From Limnobacter sp. SAORIC-580 (GTDB taxonomy: Bacteria; Pseudomonadota; Gammaproteobacteria; Burkholderiales; Burkholderiaceae_B): DNA of 64,000 nt. The translations under genes and the position numbers were made by a program. The notes beneath the pieces are model-generated. The model saw only the letters and a list, made by a program, of their open reading frames with translations. It was not told where the DNA came from and did not search any database. Location: assembly GCF_013004065.1 (NCBI RefSeq), contig NZ_CP053084.1, positions 124,001-188,000 of the forward strand, in the 5' to 3' direction. Each line of letters begins with the position of its first letter. Position 1 is the first letter of the stretch. Positions 21,360 to 32,200 of the stretch are shown here, piece by piece.

Positions 21360-22747
21360 AAAAGACGCATATTGCAGTTGGCGTGTTCGCATTGGCAGCG
21401 CTGGCTGGCGGGGGTTATGGTTTGTGGGCACTGGGCATGAACCAGGGCATGGAAATGATGTCGGCCCCTATTGGTGGTGCAAATGAGGGTGGCGCAGTTG
21501 AGGGTGGCGCCGTTGAGGGTGGTTTAGATGGTGGGAAGGTAGACCCCTCCACCTGGAACATTCCGCAAGGTGAAGCCGCCACCCGCAGACACATGGAAAG
21601 TGGCATCAAGGCGGGTGATGTTGATCCTGAAACCGGGCTGGCCGTGCAGTATTACCACGACCCCATGGTGCCAGGCCGCAAATTCGATTCCCCGGGTAAA
21701 AGCCCCTTCATGGACATGATGCTGGTGCCCGCGTACTCAGGGGCCGATTCTGCCGACAACAGCAGTGTGAAAGTAAGCCCCCGAATTCAACAGAATCTGG
21801 GCATACGCACAGCGGCTGTGGGAATGGGCATGCTGGCCCCTGAAATTAGCGCCAGTGGCTCTGTACAGTGGAATGAACGCGAACGCGTGGTGATTCAATC
21901 CCGGGCTATGGGATATGTGGAAAATCTGAACGTGACTGCCACGCTCGATTCAGTCCGGCAAGGCCAAACCCTGTTAACAGTGTATGTGCCCGACTGGATT
22001 GCTGCGCAAGAGGAATTCTTGTCACTGCAAAAAATGAAAGGTGAGAACTTGCAGCCCTTGGTTGATGCTGCGCGCCAGCGCATGTTGCAAGTGGGCATGA
22101 GTACCGCTCAAATTCGGCAAGTTGAGCAAAGTGGGCGAACACAACCCCGTGTGGCCATTGTTGCCCCCCGCAGCGGCGTGGTGACCGAGCTGATGGTGCG
22201 CGAAGGCATGACCGTGCAGCCAGGCATGACCTTGATGGAAATCAACGGACTGTCCACCGTGTGGGTGCAAGCTGAGGTGCCCGAGGGGCAGGCTGTTTAC
22301 GTAAAAGCTGGCGTGAATGTGGTGGCCAAGGCCCAAGCTGTGCCAGGGCGTAGTTTTGAGGGCACGGTGCAGGCTGTGCTGCCGCAGGTAAACAGCAATA
22401 CCCGCACCGTGTTGGCCCGCATTGTGTTGAAGAACCCAGAGCAGAAACTGCTGCCCGGCATGTTTGTACAAACCCGTTTCATGGATCCAAGCCGACCAGA
22501 AACATTGATTGTTCCTTCGGAGGCAGTAATACAAACCGGCCGCCGTGCGGTGGTCATGTTGGCCAATGAGGAAGGCCGCTTCACGCCAGTTGAAATCAAG
22601 ACAGGCATTGAATTTGATGGAAAAACCGAGGTGCTGGAAGGCCTGCAACCCGGCCAGGAGGTGGTGCTTTCTGGTCAGTTCCTGATTGACTCTGAAGCCA
22701 GTTTGCGAGGGCTTGAAGCGCGTTTGAATACCGGAGAGCAACCATGA
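21356..22747 (+). CDS. cusB: CusB-type periplasmic adaptor
   Basis: 463 residues, starting at 21356 within the cusC stop. An anchor helix (8-27) is followed by a Met/Gly-rich linker with tandem GGAVE repeats (about 44-56). A heavy-metal-binding domain with [20 protein letters not shown] (99-118) and MDMMLVP follows, then lipoyl and barrel domains. The Met-rich region (MNQGMEMMS) and the binding-domain Met/His residues suit Cu(I)/Ag(I). CusB joins the channel to CusA and transfers metal. The stop overlaps the cusA start. Confidence 0.92.
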   Translation: MKKTHIAVGVFALAALAGGGYGLWALGMNQGMEMMSAPIGGANEGGAVEGGAVEGGLDGGKVDPSTWNIPQGEAATRRHMESGIKAGDVDPETGLAVQYYHDPMVPGRKFDSPGKSPFMDMMLVPAYSGADSADNSSVKVSPRIQQNLGIRTAAVGMGMLAPEISASGSVQWNERERVVIQSRAMGYVENLNVTATLDSVRQGQTLLTVYVPDWIAAQEEFLSLQKMKGENLQPLVDAARQRMLQVGMSTAQIRQVEQSGRTQPRVAIVAPRSGVVTELMVREGMTVQPGMTLMEINGLSTVWVQAEVPEGQAVYVKAGVNVVAKAQAVPGRSFEGTVQAVLPQVNSNTRTVLARIVLKNPEQKLLPGMFVQTRFMDPSRPETLIVPSEAVIQTGRRAVVMLANEEGRFTPVEIKTGIEFDGKTEVLEGLQPGQEVVLSGQFLIDSEASLRGLEARLNTGEQP

Positions 22748-25700
22748 TTGCCTTCATTATTCGATGGTCGATTGCTAACCGTTTGCTGGTGTTGATCGCC
22801 ACGGTCATGATCAGTGCCTGGGGTGTGGTGTCGGTGTACAAAACCCCGCTTGATGCGCTGCCCGATTTATCCGATGTGCAAGTGATTGTACGCACCAGCT
22901 TTCCTGGACAGGCCCCTCAAATTGTTGAAAATCAGGTGACCTACCCGCTCACCACCACCATGCTTTCCGTGCCTGGTGCAAAAGATGTTCGAGGATTTTC
23001 GTTTTTCGGCGACAGTTTTGTTTACATTATTTTTGAAGATGGTGTGGACTTGTACTGGGCGCGTTCGCGGGTACTGGAGTATTTAAACCAGGCGCAAAGC
23101 AGCCTTCCAGCGGGTGCCAAAAGCGCCTTGGGGCCAGATGCCACAGGCGTGGGCTGGATTTACCAATACGCTCTGCAAGACACCACCGGCAGCCTGGATG
23201 TGTCGCAACTGCGGGCTTTGCAAGACTGGTTTCTGCGCTATGAATTGAAAACCGTGGAGGATGTGGCCGAGGTGGCTTCGGTAGGCGGTTTCGTGAAGCA
23301 GTACCAAGTGGTGCTCGACCCTCAAAAGTTGGCGGGCTACGGCATTACGCTCGATGAAGTGGTCATGGCAATTAACAACGCCAATCAGGAAGCGGGTGGC
23401 TCGGTGATTGAACTGGGTGAAGCCGAATACATGGTGCGCGCCACCGGGTACCTGGAGAATCTGGATGATTTTCGTTCGGTTCCATTAAAAAGCAGTGCCA
23501 CAGGCATTGCAGTGCAGCTGGCAGATGTAGCCCGCATCCAGATCGGCCCTGAAATGCGCCGTGGCATCGGCGAATTAAATGGCAGTGGCGAGTCCGTGGG
23601 CGGCATTGTGGTGATGCGTTCGGGTAAAAATGCCCTGAACACCATTGAAGCGGTGAAGGCCAAGCTGGAAAGCCTGAAGCCCGGTTTACCCAAGGGGGTT
23701 GAAATTGTTCCGGTGTACGACCGCTCTACGTTGATCAACAACGCAATCGACAACCTCACTTTCAAACTGCTTGAAGAATTTATCGTCGTGGCTTTGGTGT
23801 GCTTTGTTTTTCTTTTGCATTTTCGTTCGGCCTTCGTGGCGATTGTTTCCCTGCCCTTGGGTGTGTTGGCCTCATTCATTGTGATGGAGCAGCAAGGTGT
23901 GAATGCCAACGTGATGTCGCTGGGCGGTATTGCAATTGCCGTGGGTGCCATGGTGGACGCCGCGCTGGTCATGATTGAAAACGCCCACAAGCACCTTGAA
24001 CAGTGGGCGCACGACAACCCTGGCAAGGCGTTGGCAGGCATGGAACGTTGGCGCGTGATTGGTGATGCCTCGATTGAAGTGGGGCCTGCCCTGTTTTCTT
24101 CCTTGTTGATCATTACGCTTAGTTTCATCCCTGTTTTCACGCTAGAGGCACAGGAGGGGCGTTTGTTTTCTCCCTTGGCTTTCACAAAAACCTATGCCAT
24201 GGCAGCCTCGGCTGGCCTGGCCATTACGCTGATTCCGGTGTTGATGGGGTACTTGATTCGGGGAAAAATTCCCAATGAAAATTCGAACCCCATCAATCGG
24301 GGTTTGATTGCAGCGTATCGCCCTGCACTCGATGCGGTATTGAAATTCCCCAAAACCACCGTGGCTGTGGCCGTTCTGCTGCTGGGCATCAGCTTCTATC
24401 CGCTAAGCCAGTTGGGCAGTGAATTCATGCCACCGCTTGATGAAGGCGATTTGCTTTACATGCCCACCGCATTGCCGGGTTTGTCCGCAGGCAAGGCTGC
24501 TGAGTTGTTGCAACAAACAGATCGCTTGATCGCCACGTTACCCGAAGTGGAATCGGTCTACGGCAAAGCGGGCCGCGCGGAGTCAGCAACAGACCCCGCA
24601 CCTATGGAGATGTTTGAAACCACCATTCAGTTCAAGCCCAAAAGTGAATGGCGAGAGGGCATGACAGCCGATATGTTGGTGGACGAGCTGGACAAAATTG
24701 TGCGCGTACCTGGTTTAACCAACATTTGGGTACCACCTATTCGCAACCGCATCGACATGTTGGCCACCGGCATTAAAAGCCCGGTCGGTGTGAAGGTGAC
24801 AGGCGCCGACTTGGGTACCATCAACCAAGTGGCCGTGAACATTGAAAAGGCAGTAAAAAATGTAGAGGGAGTGAGCAGCGCATTCGCTGAACGCCTCACT
24901 GGCGGGCGTTATGTGGATGTGGATATTGACCGCGACATGGCTGCGCGATATGGCATGAACATTTCGGATATTCAGTCGATTATTTCAAGCGCAGTGGGTG
25001 GCATGAACATTGGTGAAACTGTGGAAGGTTTGCAGCGTTTTCCCATCAATGTGCGTTACCCGCGTGAGTTGCGTGACTCGTTAACCCGCCTGCGTGTACT
25101 GCCAATTTACACCGGCTCCGGCCAGCGAATTGTGTTGAGTGATGTGGCCAAAATCAGCATCACCGATGGGCCACCCATGTTGCGCAGTGAAAATTCCCGA
25201 TTGGCTGGGTATGTGTACATCGATATTCGCGGGCGCGATTTGCGTTCTGCCGTGCTGGACATGCAACGTGTCGTAGCTGAGCAAGTAAAGCTGCCGGCCG
25301 GCTATTCCATTTCATGGTCGGGGCAGTTTGAATACCTGGAGCGTGCCACCGAGAAATTAAAATTGGTGGTGCCGTTCACTTTGCTGATTATATTTGTGCT
25401 GTTGTACATGACCTTCAAGCAAGTGGATGAAGCCTTGCTGATCATGGCCACTCTGCCTTTTGCACTGATTGGTGGCGCATGGCTGCTGTGGCTTCTTGAG
25501 TTCAATTTGTCAGTGGCGGGTGCTGTGGGCTTTATTGCACTGGCGGGTGTGGCGGCGGAATTCGGCGTCATCATGCTGCTTTATTTGAATCAAAGCTGGG
25601 CCAACCGCGTTAAACGGGGAAACACTGAAGAGGACGATTTGCTGGATGCGATCCGCGAAGGCGCTGTGCTGCGGGTGCGCCCCAAAGCCATGACCGTGCT

Positions 25701-25881
25701 CACCATTCTGGCCGGACTTATACCAATTATGTGGGGTACCGGTACAGGAAGTGAGGTCATGCAGCGCATTGCCGCACCCATGGTAGGCGGTATGATCAGC
25801 GCACCTTTGTTGTCGATGTTCGTGGTGCCAGCAGTGTTCCTGCTCATGCGGCGTAAACAAACTCTGAAAAGGGAAAAATAA
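22744..25881 (+). CDS. cusA: CusA-type copper/silver RND efflux pump
   Basis: 1045 residues, full length, start overlapping the cusB stop (ATGA). The helix IV signature [19 protein letters not shown] (398-416, Asp405) is that of monovalent-cation pumps of the CusA/SilA group and unlike the DFG-containing czcA signature. Periplasmic Met residues near [10 protein letters not shown] fit the Met relay used for Cu(I)/Ag(I). It forms the proton-driven inner-membrane part of the tripartite pump. The two RND systems in this window therefore have separate substrate classes. Confidence 0.94.
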   Translation: MIAFIIRWSIANRLLVLIATVMISAWGVVSVYKTPLDALPDLSDVQVIVRTSFPGQAPQIVENQVTYPLTTTMLSVPGAKDVRGFSFFGDSFVYIIFEDGVDLYWARSRVLEYLNQAQSSLPAGAKSALGPDATGVGWIYQYALQDTTGSLDVSQLRALQDWFLRYELKTVEDVAEVASVGGFVKQYQVVLDPQKLAGYGITLDEVVMAINNANQEAGGSVIELGEAEYMVRATGYLENLDDFRSVPLKSSATGIAVQLADVARIQIGPEMRRGIGELNGSGESVGGIVVMRSGKNALNTIEAVKAKLESLKPGLPKGVEIVPVYDRSTLINNAIDNLTFKLLEEFIVVALVCFVFLLHFRSAFVAIVSLPLGVLASFIVMEQQGVNANVMSLGGIAIAVGAMVDAALVMIENAHKHLEQWAHDNPGKALAGMERWRVIGDASIEVGPALFSSLLIITLSFIPVFTLEAQEGRLFSPLAFTKTYAMAASAGLAITLIPVLMGYLIRGKIPNENSNPINRGLIAAYRPALDAVLKFPKTTVAVAVLLLGISFYPLSQLGSEFMPPLDEGDLLYMPTALPGLSAGKAAELLQQTDRLIATLPEVESVYGKAGRAESATDPAPMEMFETTIQFKPKSEWREGMTADMLVDELDKIVRVPGLTNIWVPPIRNRIDMLATGIKSPVGVKVTGADLGTINQVAVNIEKAVKNVEGVSSAFAERLTGGRYVDVDIDRDMAARYGMNISDIQSIISSAVGGMNIGETVEGLQRFPINVRYPRELRDSLTRLRVLPIYTGSGQRIVLSDVAKISITDGPPMLRSENSRLAGYVYIDIRGRDLRSAVLDMQRVVAEQVKLPAGYSISWSGQFEYLERATEKLKLVVPFTLLIIFVLLYMTFKQVDEALLIMATLPFALIGGAWLLWLLEFNLSVAGAVGFIALAGVAAEFGVIMLLYLNQSWANRVKRGNTEEDDLLDAIREGAVLRVRPKAMTVLTILAGLIPIMWGTGTGSEVMQRIAAPMVGGMISAPLLSMFVVPAVFLLMRRKQTLKREK

Positions 25882-25977
25882 CTGTTTGTTCTGTGTAAAC
25901 GCTGGTGGAGTTGAGACGTTGGGAAAGGGCAGCTTCATTGCCAATATCCCAACCTCACTCACAGAAGGTCACCAGCC

Positions 25978-26493
25978 ATGTTCAACCAACGCAGCAGGTC
26001 GCGCTCCCTGTCGTTCGATTCAAATCGACGGCAGGGCTCGTTTCTGGGCAAAGCCAGTAAATTTCTTTTTGTGTTGTTCAGTTTGATGGTCGTCACCGCA
26101 CTCACTTTGTTTGGTGTGTCTTCCTGCCAGGAAAAAGCGGCGGCTCAGCAGGTACTGTCGTACGCATCGAAAAACAATTGCGAATTCCGGTTTGAGGGCG
26201 TCGGCCATACCCTGATTGAAAACCACTGCGGCAACAACGCCGGGGTGTATTTCATGACCCCACAGGGCTTGCACACTGCGCCGTTGATCGATCCCGAAGT
26301 TAGCAACCTGGTGAGCCAGCATGGTTGTGAAGCCCCCAACAGCTGTGTATTTAATTTGGAAATGAAGACCCGTTCCATCAGTGGCCAGTTTGATTACACC
26401 ATCAATGGCAAACAAGGTTTTTACAGCTTTGAGTGGCCCCGTGATGAGCAGCCACGCCTCGTTGAAAGCAGCAGTACGCCCAATAAATCGTGA
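25978..26493 (+). CDS. Membrane-anchored protein of unknown function
   Basis: 171 residues. A basic Ser/Arg-rich N-terminus (residues 1-28) precedes one hydrophobic helix (about 29-49), then a hydrophilic presumably periplasmic domain of about 120 residues. This has four cysteines (NNCEF, NHCGNN, QHGCEAPNSC), which could form two disulfides. No family is recognised. It lies 97 bases after cusA in the same direction and 66 bases before a PepSY gene, separated from the latter by an inverted repeat. Ribosome binding is weak. The start might be later, nearer the hydrophobic segment. Confidence 0.6.
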   Translation: MFNQRSRSRSLSFDSNRRQGSFLGKASKFLFVLFSLMVVTALTLFGVSSCQEKAAAQQVLSYASKNNCEFRFEGVGHTLIENHCGNNAGVYFMTPQGLHTAPLIDPEVSNLVSQHGCEAPNSCVFNLEMKTRSISGQFDYTINGKQGFYSFEWPRDEQPRLVESSSTPNKS

Positions 26494-26504
26494 TGCCTCG
26501 CGGC

Positions 26505-26540
26505 ATTCACCTGGGTTTTTAAGCTTCAATTCAGGTGAAT
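26505..26540. promoter_or_regulatory. Inverted repeat upstream of the PepSY/two-component operon
   Basis: ATTCACCTG (26505-26513) and CAGGTGAAT (26532-26540) are perfect 9-base inverted repeats with an 18-base spacer, 20 bases before the PepSY start. There is no T-run after it, so an operator is more likely than a terminator. Autoregulation by the adjacent regulator is possible but unproven. Confidence 0.4.
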
Positions 26541-26559
26541 CGGGTACATTACTTTCATC

Positions 26560-26868
26560 ATGAAAGCCCGTGCCCTCACTTTTCTAGTTGTTCTGCTCTG
26601 CTTTGCTTCGGTCTTACCGCCGTTTGCCTATGCAGACGACGACAAACGCATTCGCCAGCTTCAGCGCAGCGGCGAAATTCTCTCGCTTGAGCAAATTTTC
26701 GATCGTGCCCGCAAGATCAAGCCGGGGCGCATTGTCGATGTCGATCTCGACAAAGACGATGGACGTTACATCTATGAAATAGAATTGCTTGAAAGCAGCG
26801 GCAAAGTGTGGGAAATGGAGTTCGATGCCCGCACCGGCGAACTGCTGCAACTTGAACAGGACGATTAA
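26560..26868 (+). CDS. Exported PepSY-domain protein
   Basis: 102 residues. A signal peptide (cleavage near AYA-DD) is followed by one PepSY domain: helix LSLEQIFDRARKIKPGRI, strands VDVDLDKDDGRYIYEIELLE and WEMEFDARTGELLQLEQDD, the classic alpha-beta layout. PepSY proteins are often periplasmic modulators of proteases or of sensor kinases. It lies 5 bases before the response regulator gene, so it is in the same operon. The convergent gene at 28846-29190 encodes a second PepSY protein, so the kinase gene is flanked by two. Confidence 0.88.
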   Translation: MKARALTFLVVLLCFASVLPPFAYADDDKRIRQLQRSGEILSLEQIFDRARKIKPGRIVDVDLDKDDGRYIYEIELLESSGKVWEMEFDARTGELLQLEQDD

Positions 26869-26873
26869 GCGCC

Positions 26874-27542
26874 ATGCGACTGCTGTTGGTAGAGGATGAC
26901 CCGGTACTGGGCGCGCAGTTGCACAAACAACTGGGCAAGGCAGGGTATGCGGCTGATTGGGTGCAAGATGGCATTGAGGCCGAAGCGCAGGGTTGTATTG
27001 AACCGTATGATTTGGTGGTGCTCGACTTGGGCCTGCCCGGAAAACCGGGCTTGGATGTGTTGAGAACCTGGCGTAAGCAAGGTCTGAAATTGCCGGTCAT
27101 TGTGCTGACTGCGCGGGGAACCTGGCAGGAAAAAGTGGAAGGTTTCAATGCGGGTGCCGATGACTATGTACCCAAACCCTTTCAAACTGAAGAATTGCTG
27201 GCGCGCATTGGTGCAGTACTCAAGCGTGCTGTGGGTACAGCGCCTGAGTCACTGAAAGCCAAAGGCCTGCTGCTGGATGAAACCTTGCAAACCGTTCAGG
27301 TCAATGATGAAGAACCCCAACAACTCACCGCTACAGAATTTCGCTTGCTGCGCTATTTCATGTTGCACCCCGGGCAGCCCTTGAGCAAAACAAGGTTGAC
27401 CGAGCATGTGTATGAATACGATGCGGACAAAGACAGCAATGTGATGGAGGTGTATGTGAACCGCCTGCGCAAGAAAATCGGCGCGCAGTGGATACAAACC
27501 CGCAAAGGGCAAGGCTATGTATTTGGCGAGCCCGCACCATGA
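26874..27542 (+). CDS. OmpR-family response regulator (PmrA/QseB-like)
   Basis: 222 residues. The receiver domain has EDD at 7-9, the phospho-acceptor Asp in LVVLDLGLPGKPGLDVL (about 51) and KPF near 101. The winged-helix domain has YEYDADKDSNVMEVYVNRLRKKIG, the QseB/PmrA-type recognition helix. Its stop overlaps the kinase start (ATGA). It differs clearly from the two CzcR-like regulators and probably answers a different envelope signal. Its target sites are not obvious; the inverted repeat at 26505 is one candidate. Confidence 0.9.
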   Translation: MRLLLVEDDPVLGAQLHKQLGKAGYAADWVQDGIEAEAQGCIEPYDLVVLDLGLPGKPGLDVLRTWRKQGLKLPVIVLTARGTWQEKVEGFNAGADDYVPKPFQTEELLARIGAVLKRAVGTAPESLKAKGLLLDETLQTVQVNDEEPQQLTATEFRLLRYFMLHPGQPLSKTRLTEHVYEYDADKDSNVMEVYVNRLRKKIGAQWIQTRKGQGYVFGEPAP

Positions 27543-28849
27543 ATTCATTGCGCAACCGCTTGTCGTTTGGTTTGATCGTTAGCCTCATGGTGTTGCTGCT
27601 GGCACAGTGGTGGCTTTCCTCCAGTGCCATTGAAAACCTGCTGGAGAAACAATTGCTCGACCAACTACAGCAAGACAGCGAAGCCTTGCTGGCTGGTGTG
27701 GAGTTTGATACCGCAGATGCCCTTGCCCTGAGTACCACCGGTTTGGTACCCGCCTATCAACAGCCTTATTCCGGCACTTACTTTGCCTTGCAACACCAAG
27801 CGGAAATTCGCTACTCCCGTTCGCTGTGGGATGCTGATTTCACACTGCCAACACCGGGCGGACCGCAGGCATTGATCACTCGACAATCCGGGCCCGATGG
27901 TCAATACCTCTTGGTGCATGCGCGCAACTACGAGAAAGACAATCAACAGTTCACCATTGCAATTGCGCGCGACATCACCCCATTGCGCAATAACCTGAAG
28001 CAATACCAGCTGGCCAACGCGGGTTTCTCGGCGCTTTTTTTGTTGGCACTGGTGTTGATTCAGCGCTTGATCGTGATTAAAACCTTAAAGCCCCTCAATG
28101 CAGTGCAAGCAGCCTTGGCCCGTTTGCAACAAGGCGAAATCAAGCAGCTTGAATTTCAGGGCCCCGATGAAATCAAACCCTTGGTTGATGAGTTGAATCG
28201 TTTGCTCACTGCGATTGATCAGCGCTTGAAACGATCCCGCGAGGGCATGGGCAATTTGGCCCACGCCTTGAAAACCCGGCTTGCCCGGCTCTCACAACTC
28301 AGCGATGAATCAGACCGCCGCCAGTTCATCCAAGAGGTTCACACCTTGACTGCGGAGGTAGCCCGCTTGATTGATCGGGAAACAGCCCGTGTGCGGGTGG
28401 TGGGTGATCTGCGCCCAGGCCAGCGCATTGACTTGCTTGAAATACTGAATGCCTTGGTGGGAAGTTGCAAAGCGCTTTACCGCGACAAGGCATTGAACTT
28501 TGTGGTTCAGGTACCCCATGGCGCCACCTTGCTGGGTGATCGGGAAGATTTGTTCGAGCTGTTTGGCAATTTAATCGACAATGCATCGAAGTGGGCCAAC
28601 ACGACCGTGCACATTTCACTTCAGGGCAACACAGTCCAGATTAGTGATGACGGCCCGGGTTGTCCTTCCAGCTTGCTGACTGAAATCACACAGCGTGGCT
28701 TTCGGGCTGATGAAAACACACCGGGCAGTGGTCTGGGTTTGGCCATTGCGCATGACATTGCAGGCACCTACGGCGCCGAGCTTGAATTTGCCAACAACGC
28801 GCCAGGGCTTACTGTGCGTGTCACCTTCAAGCCCGGTGCACTGGTTTAG
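27539..28849 (+). CDS. Sensor histidine kinase (PhoQ/QseC-like)
   Basis: 436 residues. The start at 27539 overlaps the regulator stop. Two membrane helices (about 12-30 and 157-178) enclose a periplasmic domain of about 125 residues. HAMP and a divergent phosphoacceptor helix follow, with MGNLAHALKTRLARLSQL (His in AHALKT, as in PhoQ AHSLKTPL), then an ATPase domain with LFGNLIDNASKW and GSGLGLAIAHDIAG. The motif places it with PhoQ-type kinases. Its 3' end overlaps the convergent PepSY gene by 4 bases. Confidence 0.9.
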   Translation: MNSLRNRLSFGLIVSLMVLLLAQWWLSSSAIENLLEKQLLDQLQQDSEALLAGVEFDTADALALSTTGLVPAYQQPYSGTYFALQHQAEIRYSRSLWDADFTLPTPGGPQALITRQSGPDGQYLLVHARNYEKDNQQFTIAIARDITPLRNNLKQYQLANAGFSALFLLALVLIQRLIVIKTLKPLNAVQAALARLQQGEIKQLEFQGPDEIKPLVDELNRLLTAIDQRLKRSREGMGNLAHALKTRLARLSQLSDESDRRQFIQEVHTLTAEVARLIDRETARVRVVGDLRPGQRIDLLEILNALVGSCKALYRDKALNFVVQVPHGATLLGDREDLFELFGNLIDNASKWANTTVHISLQGNTVQISDDGPGCPSSLLTEITQRGFRADENTPGSGLGLAIAHDIAGTYGAELEFANNAPGLTVRVTFKPGALV

Positions 28850-29190
28850 AACCAGTCTTTGTCAACCTTCAACACCTTGCCAGTTTTTGCATCCAGGTCT
28901 ACTTCAACCTCGCGGCCATCGGCATTCACAACTTCCACTTCCCACTTCCATCCTTTGGCATAGTCGCGGTCATCCAGTTCAAGTTCAGTCACCACGCCAG
29001 GGGCTTCTTTTAGCGCAATTTCGCGGGCTTGTTCAGCGCTGATCAAACCAAACGCCTTGACGATCTCTGTGTCTCGTGTGGCGTTCGACCTGTCATCATC
29101 GGCATGCGATGCCTTGGGCATTGCCATCAGTGTGGCAGTCAGCAAAATCAAGGCAAGGGCAGACAAAGTTGGGGTGGGGCGACGAATCAT
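28846..29190 (-). CDS. Exported PepSY-domain protein (second copy)
   Basis: 114 residues. The start at 29190 (MIRRPTPTLSALALILLTA) follows CAGGAG. A signal peptide (cleavage near SHA-DD) is followed by a PepSY unit: helix LISAEQAREIALKEAPG, then WKWEVEVVNADGREVEVDLD and TGKVLKVDKDWF. It converges on the kinase gene with a 4-base overlap of stop codons. PepSY proteins convergent with a QseC/PhoQ-type two-component pair are common in proteobacteria, suggesting feedback on the kinase. The promoter is not resolved. Confidence 0.88.
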   Translation of the reverse strand: MIRRPTPTLSALALILLTATLMAMPKASHADDDRSNATRDTEIVKAFGLISAEQAREIALKEAPGVVTELELDDRDYAKGWKWEVEVVNADGREVEVDLDAKTGKVLKVDKDWF

Positions 29191-29274
29191 TTTGTATCTC
29201 CTGTGTGGGTTCAATGTGTACACAGTCTAGAAAAACAAGATGAATTGAAGCTGAAAATTCAGGGCCTCATTCTT

Positions 29275-32200
29275 TTATTGAATTTGGGTTCGCAGCAATG
29301 CCTGAATCTCAGAAATTTTGGGTGGCTTGGCTAACACAGCATCAATGTGAGGTATCACTGTGGTTTGGGCATCCAGTTGTTTGCCCCAGCCAGTCAGTAA
29401 GGTCACCGGGCAATCTTTGTTGATGTTTTTCAAAGCCTCGGCCACCTGCCGCCCATCCATGCCAGGCATGCCCAAATCTGTAATCACCGCATCAAATGGC
29501 GCACCCTCGGCGATGGCCTTGGTAAACAACTCAATGCCGTGTGGTCCTGAATTGGCAATTTGAACCCTGTGGCCGCTTGCGCTTAAACCATCCTTCAGTG
29601 CTCCCAGAACTTTGGTGTCATCGTCAATCAATAAAATGTGGAAGGAAGGGTGGGGTTTTTGATCGCCCGTTTCGCGGGTTTGTAATTTGTTTTGACGACA
29701 ACCGGTGGGTAGCAAAATTCGAACGGTGCACCCCTTATTCTCCTGACTGTCAATTTCAATCTGGCCACGCATCCGTTTCACAATGCCATACACCATGGCC
29801 AGGCCCAAGCCTGTGCCACGTTCACCTTTGGTCGTGTAAAAGGGCTCCAGGCATCGCTTCAGCGTTTCTTCGTTCATACCCAGGCCGGTGTCGCGTATTT
29901 CAATTACCACCTGGTCATGGTCGCTTTTTTTCTCCAGTCGGGTCGACAGCGTTATGGTGCCGCCCCTGGGCATGGCATCTACCGCATTGAAAATCAGATT
30001 GGTGAGCGCTTCTCGCAACTCGGGTTCCGATGCATCTATCTCGGGTACATCCTGGCCAAGTTCTACACTGAATTCAATTGAAATACCATTGCGCAGGGGA
30101 ATGTCGTGCCAGCGGGCCTTGGTCAATTCCATGGATTGTTCGCACACCTTGGCCAGGTTCACGCTGGTCAGTTCTACGCCGTCCTCCTGTCGTCTGGAAA
30201 ACTGCCCCATGCGGTCCACAGTTCGGGCCACATCGTCAATGGCCAGTTGAATGGTTTGCAACTGCTTGCGGCCACGTTCGCTCAAGTTGCTTTCCGAGCT
30301 CAGCAGGGCATCGGTGTACAAAGCCACAGGCGAAATTGCATTGTTGATGTCGTGTGCAATACCCCCTGCCATTTCCGCCAACGCTCGCAGGCGTTCTTGT
30401 TGCAACACCAGTTGCTGTGTGCGTTGAAGGTTCTGATAGGCTTCCTGCAATTCCCGAAGCAGTTCGGTTTGTGCAAGGGCCAATCCCACGTGTTCGGCCA
30501 ACTGACGAAGAAATTCAAGCTCATCGGGCGAGAAGGCATCCAGCCCTTTTCGTGCGGTGGTAATAATGCCCAGTACTTTGCTCTCATGCATCAGGGGAGC
30601 AATCACCATGCTGTCCAGTCCCGCCAGTTCGTGCATGCCCTCGCCTGTCAGGCACATGCTGCCCCCGAGGTTGGGTTGATACACAAATTCGCCTTGAAGT
30701 GCCCGGTCCAGATGAACACCTTTTGCCGGAATGGACGCATGCAGGTAAAACCCGATGCGGTTTGCAGAAACTTCTGTCGCATTGCCCAATGACCTGAAGG
30801 TAATGGTTTTCTCGAGTTCCGAGTAGGAGGCGGTAAGGCAAAAGTCTGCAGGAAGTTCGTGTTCAATGCTGTTGGTCACCACCTGATAAATACTGTCCAG
30901 ATCATGTCGATTGCCAATGGCGCGCGTAATTTCGTTGAGCAGGTTCATCCGTATCAATTGCGCTTGACTGCGCCGTTCAGACTGCCGGATATGGGTCATG
31001 TCGGTCATTCCGCCTATCATGCGAATGCCTTTTCCCTGTTCATCCCGAATCACGTAACCTCGGTCCAGAACATCCAGCCAGCGACCACTGAAATGTGCGA
31101 ATCGATATTCATTTTGCCAACTTTCCTCACTGGAATTGATGGCTTCAAAAATACTTTTGACCACGCGTTCACGATCTTCCGGGTGAATGCGATTAATCCA
31201 GGAATCATTGCTGGGTTCAATTTTTTTTCGGTCGAACCCAAACAATTTCTCGAACCCTTCATTCCACCAAATTTCATCGGTGATCAAATTCCAGTCCCAG
31301 ATACAGTCTCTTGATGCGCTAGCCAAAAGCCGGAATCGCTCAGATCCCTCTTTCAATGCGGCTTCAGCCTGTTTTCTCTCGGTGATGTCACGTTCAATCG
31401 CCACCCAGTGGGTGTACCATCCTGTCTCATCGGCCACAGGAACGATCTCCAGTTCCAGCCAAAACATTTCGCCGCTCTTGGTGTAGTTGATCAACTCTTC
31501 ACGAACTGGTTTCCAGTCCTTTAAAGCGTTGCGGATGCGGTCCAATGCATCGCGCTGCGTCCGCTCACCTTGCAAAATTCGGGGTGTTTTTCCAATGGCT
31601 TCTTCGCGTGAGTATCCAGTGCGTCTGACGAAAGCATCATTCACATAGAGTATTTTCGGACCATCGCCATCGATTGGTTCGGCCTCGGTAATCAGCACAA
31701 TGTCGTTCAGGCGTTCCACGCATGTTTCGAGCAATTTGAGGCGCTCTGCATTGCGGCTTCGCTCCTCGGCAAACAACAGGTTTTCAAATGCAAAAGACAA
31801 ATTTTTCGCCAAGGTTTTCAACAGCTGTCGCACTTCGTTGGTGAAAAAGTGAATGCCCGCCCCAAACAACACCAGGCTTGCACGCAGTTTGCCTTGCGCA
31901 TGAATGGGCAGTATGGCAAAAGACTCAAGACCCTCTTCAATGGCCTGTTTATGCCACATTTTGGCTTGCGGTTCCTCTGCCACATTCTGGCAAATGTGCA
32001 TTTTCCCGGCGCGCAAGCGGTCCACCAGTTCATGATCACGCGGCAAGGTGGTGGTCTTCATGATTTGAGAAACAAACTCTTGCTGAGAACCATCGGCAGC
32101 CGTTACTTTCAAATCGCTCAAGTCTTTGCCAAATTGACAAACCCACGCCAAAGGCAGGCCACCCAATGAGCAGAATACGCTGCATACCTCTTGCAACAGT

